Shown piece by piece: positions 61,401 through 64,000 of a stretch of 64,000 nt of DNA. The translations under genes were made by a program, and so were the position numbers. Below the pieces are notes generated by a model, which searched no databases, was not told where the DNA came from, and was given only the letters and a program-made list of their open reading frames with translations. How positions within the stretch are numbered: the stretch's first letter is position 1; each line of letters begins with the position of its first letter. Source of the DNA: Argopecten irradians (lineage: Eukaryota; Mollusca; Bivalvia; Pectinida; Pectinidae); the NCBI RefSeq assembly GCF_041381155.1, contig NC_091147.1:34118909-34182908 (forward strand). The letters are read 5' to 3'.

Positions 61401-63748
61401 ATACGTATATTAAATACTATAATGCTCTTGGTACATTTGACTGATAGAACATCTTATTTCAGGTGGCATTTCCTGTTTTACACCGTGAGCTTTTTCGGGG
61501 GCATGTACGTCCTCTGGGATGTAAGTGATCACCTTTACATATTTATACATCACTCATGCTGTAAACTGGCGCATTTTTGGCGATCGATTAAATTTCGTGG
61601 TATGACTTCATAATAAACCGCGGTTTCACTCGGATGTCGGTGTTATGCGTCTTATGACTCCACAACATAAAAATCTATTCAAGTTAATTCGTCTAGTTTA
61701 ATCTAATACAACATGATTATTAAATTCTTTACTTGAGGGACTCTTTTCTCCTGGATATCAATGCGCCACTGTACCAGCTAACCAGATACAACATTTCAAA
61801 AGTTTAATAAATTAGAATGCTCATTGAACTTATTTTACAAACATTCCATGAGCCTGATCAGGTTTATTTTTGTATTTTGTAGAAAAACTATTTCTGGGAT
61901 TCGCAACATTTCTGGTTAAACATGGGCCGTCAGGTAAGTAACATTATTGTATAGTGGCTATTATTTGCGATGAGCTTGCTAAATACTTGAATAAATTGGC
62001 ATTTTACAAATAATGTTAATGTGTCCTTTTAAATTATATTTTTTTATTTGTTACATACCAATGAATAACAATTAATGAAAAACAACTCACAAGGGACGCT
62101 GACCTGAATCATATTTCCAAGCCTTCGGGTATCTGTATAAAATCATGTTTATCGGCCATGGCCACCAGAGGGCCCAAATTGACACTCCTGCTTTTCAAAC
62201 CCACCTTCTAATTATGCTTTTTTCATGGTTTTATAACACTTAAATCAAAACAATTCAAAATACTTGTAAAATACTTGTTTATTGTTTTTCCTGATTTTAG
62301 CATGTACCTAATGACGTTTACTGGTATTATACGATAGAGCTAGGATTCTACTGGAACCTCATCTTCACAGTGGTAACCGACCATAGACGGAAAGATTTTA
62401 CAGAGACTCTAGTACACCACGCGGTCACCATTTTACTGCTGTATTTTTCATTTGCATGTAATCAAATACGTTGTGGTACATTGGTGTTACTGGTACACGA
62501 TGCCGTCGACTTTTGGATGGCAGTAAGTATTCAAATATTCACCCTCGGTACTCCAGGGGTTACTATCACTGTCATAATATCCACTTCTGGACTCATCCTC
62601 GATACTGCAGGGGTTACACTCACTGTAGCCATATCCATTCCTGAAATATGTCATAGCAATAATCAAGGCGCCCTTTGCAACCACAGATGAGACATGTAGT
62701 ATGGTTCTTTAATATACATCAGAAGACTTGAATAATGATACACTGTGGTTAACTGTTGTTTTAAGTTATGCTTAGCTGTCCCTTAAATTTTCAAAGGACA
62801 TTTCTGTAGTCATGTAATTAGTCAGTCTTTCACATGAACTGCCTTCAAGAGGTGTGCTATGATGTATCCCAGTGGTGGAAATAGCAACAGTGACCCATAG
62901 AGTATCGAGGATGTCAAGAATCATACTTGAACTTTTTTTTAGAATAGTTAAGATTATTTGTTATTTGTTGAATAGTAAGAATTACATTTGAATGTTAGTA
63001 GGTATTCAAACAAAGAATATAGTATTAGCAACTGTAAAATATTATGAGTTATCACAAAGCAATCTTATTTGCTCTACGTCTTTTTTTGCTGCGTATATAA
63101 CCCGATCAGTTACTTATTTAAGCATTAAACTGTCTTCCTATGACATCAATGGTGTATATAGATGCCAGAACTTTAAGACAATTTTCATAATACGCTAGCG
63201 CGCATTATGATATGATTGTCTGCAAAGCTCTGGCATCTTTATAGACCATAGATGACATAGGATGATAGTTTAATACTTATATTTACATTATTAACTCATT
63301 TTAGGGTTTTAGCATAAATATTTTTTTCAGTTAGACAACTGTTTATCAACGACGATATTAATCCACAAGATTGAACAGCCATTTTGACGGTGATCAGTTT
63401 CAGTTGACGTAACCATGTCAACATTAGTGACGTCATAATGATCACGTTTGTTTTGGGTGTCAGTTATACCACCATAGACTTCACTTTGCCTTGGTTATTT
63501 TATATAGTAGAAGCTGCCAGTGAATGTTAAAATACAGGTGTGACTAATGTACCTGTGTAGGTACATGAATGACACACCGTAGTAACTTGTACAAGTGTGA
63601 TTATCTGTAGAATCTGTAGACTATTTGACTTTTTATTTCAGGCTGCTAAAATGGCTATTTATTTGAAGAAAACTAAAACAGCTGATTCTCTGTTTGCGAT
63701 ATTCCTGGTAGTCTGGTTTTACACTAGACTATACATATACCCCTTTAG
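58408..63748 (+). CDS. Ceramide synthase, homeobox-containing type (3' partial)
   Basis: N-acylates a sphingoid base with a fatty acyl-CoA in the endoplasmic reticulum to make (dihydro)ceramide. Coding exons are 58408-58592 (exon starts at 58331 after a CAG acceptor), 59131-59257, 59855-59961, 61463-61520, 61883-61933, 62301-62522 and 63642-63748. Phases agree throughout (2, 0, 2, 0, 0, 0, then 2 out of the window), giving 285 codons. Exon 1 has the luminal start ([18 protein letters not shown]) and first helix. Exon 2 starts [12 protein letters not shown]. Exon 3 is the Hox-like segment ([20 protein letters not shown]). Exons 4-7 form the TLC domain: [20 protein letters not shown], the Lag1 motif with its paired His ([13 protein letters not shown]) and [10 protein letters not shown] in exon 6, and a further helix in exon 7. 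The domain order matches animal CerS2-6-type enzymes. Acyl-chain preference cannot be read, because the loop that sets it lies beyond the window. Confidence 0.93.
58617..58990. mobile_element. Short pearl/HINE-like element in ceramide synthase intron 1
   Basis: Left end TTTAGGTCACCTG; right end CATTCTGTAACAGAACTCAACTGGCC followed by the hairpin AAAGCCCCTGGGCTTT and TTGTT. These ends match the element at 60138-61380, but the tandem core is lost. Abutting it at 58989-59046 is a CACCCCTGA / TTCAGGGATGAATGAG pair like the small MITEs at 19090 and 20127. Confidence 0.7.
60138..61380. mobile_element. Pearl/HINE-like element in ceramide synthase intron 3
   Basis: Left end TTTAGGTCACCTGAG; right end CTCAGGTGACC, then the hairpin AAGGCCCACGGGCTT and ATTGTT. 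Inside are about three to four ~325-bp units (twice ~160) with GGGGCCAAAAGGGGTCAA, AATACTCTTCATAGA and ACCCTGGGGTCTCG. There is no protein-coding content. It forms most of the intron between exons 3 and 4. Confidence 0.8.
62530..62920. repeat. Copies of the TCGATACTCCAGGGGTTAC motif in ceramide synthase intron 6
   Basis: CTCGGTACTCCAGGGGTTAC (about 62544) and CTCGATACTGCAGGGGTTAC (about 62610) in direct orientation, and an inverted AGAGTATCGAGGATG (about 62898). Together they look like the ends of a small dispersed element also seen near 1360 and 42170. Confidence 0.5.
63127..63271. mobile_element. Palindromic MITE in ceramide synthase intron 6
   Basis: A 145-bp imperfect palindrome: AAACTGTCTTCCTATGACAT / ATGACATAGGATGATAGTTT outside, AGATGCCAGA / CTGGCATCT inside, and a CATAATACGCTAGCGCGCAT centre. 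Confidence 0.78.
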
Positions 63749-64000
63749 GTAAGTATCTCCACTTTTACTTAAATATACCTTCCTTAATGTCACCTTAAAC
63801 TGTTCTACCTGTTTATAATGGTCTTCTCAGAAATGCGTCTATAAGCATCTCTGTTATTTCTTGAATAATAGTCGTGAACAGAAAACATAATTAAAACATT
63901 CTAAAAATCATCATATCCCATAAGCCCTGTGCGCAAAGTTCTACTCAACATCTACTATAACTAATGGTCAAACCATTCTACGGAAAGTCATAGCTGTCTT

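Overview
The window is eukaryotic nuclear DNA from an animal, most likely a bivalve mollusc. The reasons are AT-rich sequence, short exons with GT/AG junctions in long introns, animal gene families, and repeats of a kind described in bivalves. Those repeats are elements with ~160-bp tandem cores, CTCACCTGG-type ends and a terminal GC hairpin, which resemble Helentron-associated 'pearl'-like elements. The species cannot be fixed from sequence alone. There are no operons, and no rRNA genes or CRISPR arrays were seen.

Four protein-coding loci are supported. (1) 663-3205 (+): the last four exons of an SLC5 sodium/solute symporter resembling sodium-coupled monocarboxylate transporters; the 5' part lies outside the window. 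(2) 15976-17532 (+): a GT31 beta-1,3-glycosyltransferase (brainiac/B3GALT type) with a single coding exon, an unusual C-terminal hydrophobic segment and an 84-bp duplication in the stem. (3) 27119 down to 19185 (-): eleven phase-consistent exons of a protein with an SPFH/band-7-like region related in style to the shoulder of major vault protein, followed by a coiled coil; the 3' end is unresolved. (4) 58408-63748 (+): seven exons of a homeobox-type ceramide synthase; the 3' end lies outside the window. Genes 2 and 3 converge. The four products have no evident common pathway.

Most of the rest is repeat. From left to right: a BglII-site minisatellite after the SLC5 stop codon (3230-4425); two TTAA-flanked MITEs, one nested in the other (5681-6625); a ~39-bp minisatellite (7725-8095); a 0.9-kb element with ~390-bp inverted arms (11116-12038); a pearl-like array (13640-14390); splice-donor-like minisatellites and a 64/70-bp array inside gene 3; a 200-bp repeat array interrupted by a MITE (27218-28540); a 7.1-kb imperfect palindrome (28840-35973); two arrays against its right edge (35990-36950); LINE remnants (37.6 kb, 48.8-49.8 kb) and a SINE (50.1 kb); a 2.5-kb array of a 19-bp unit (44870-47425); and pearl-like elements at 55.5-57.4 kb and in two ceramide synthase introns.

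The most noteworthy items are three. The 7.1-kb palindrome has GTCGAC-rich ends, and a MITE is present in one arm and absent from the other. An exon-intron boundary of the SPFH gene has been amplified into a tandem array of splice-donor copies. The SPFH/vault-shoulder-like gene itself is one I cannot match to a characterised protein.
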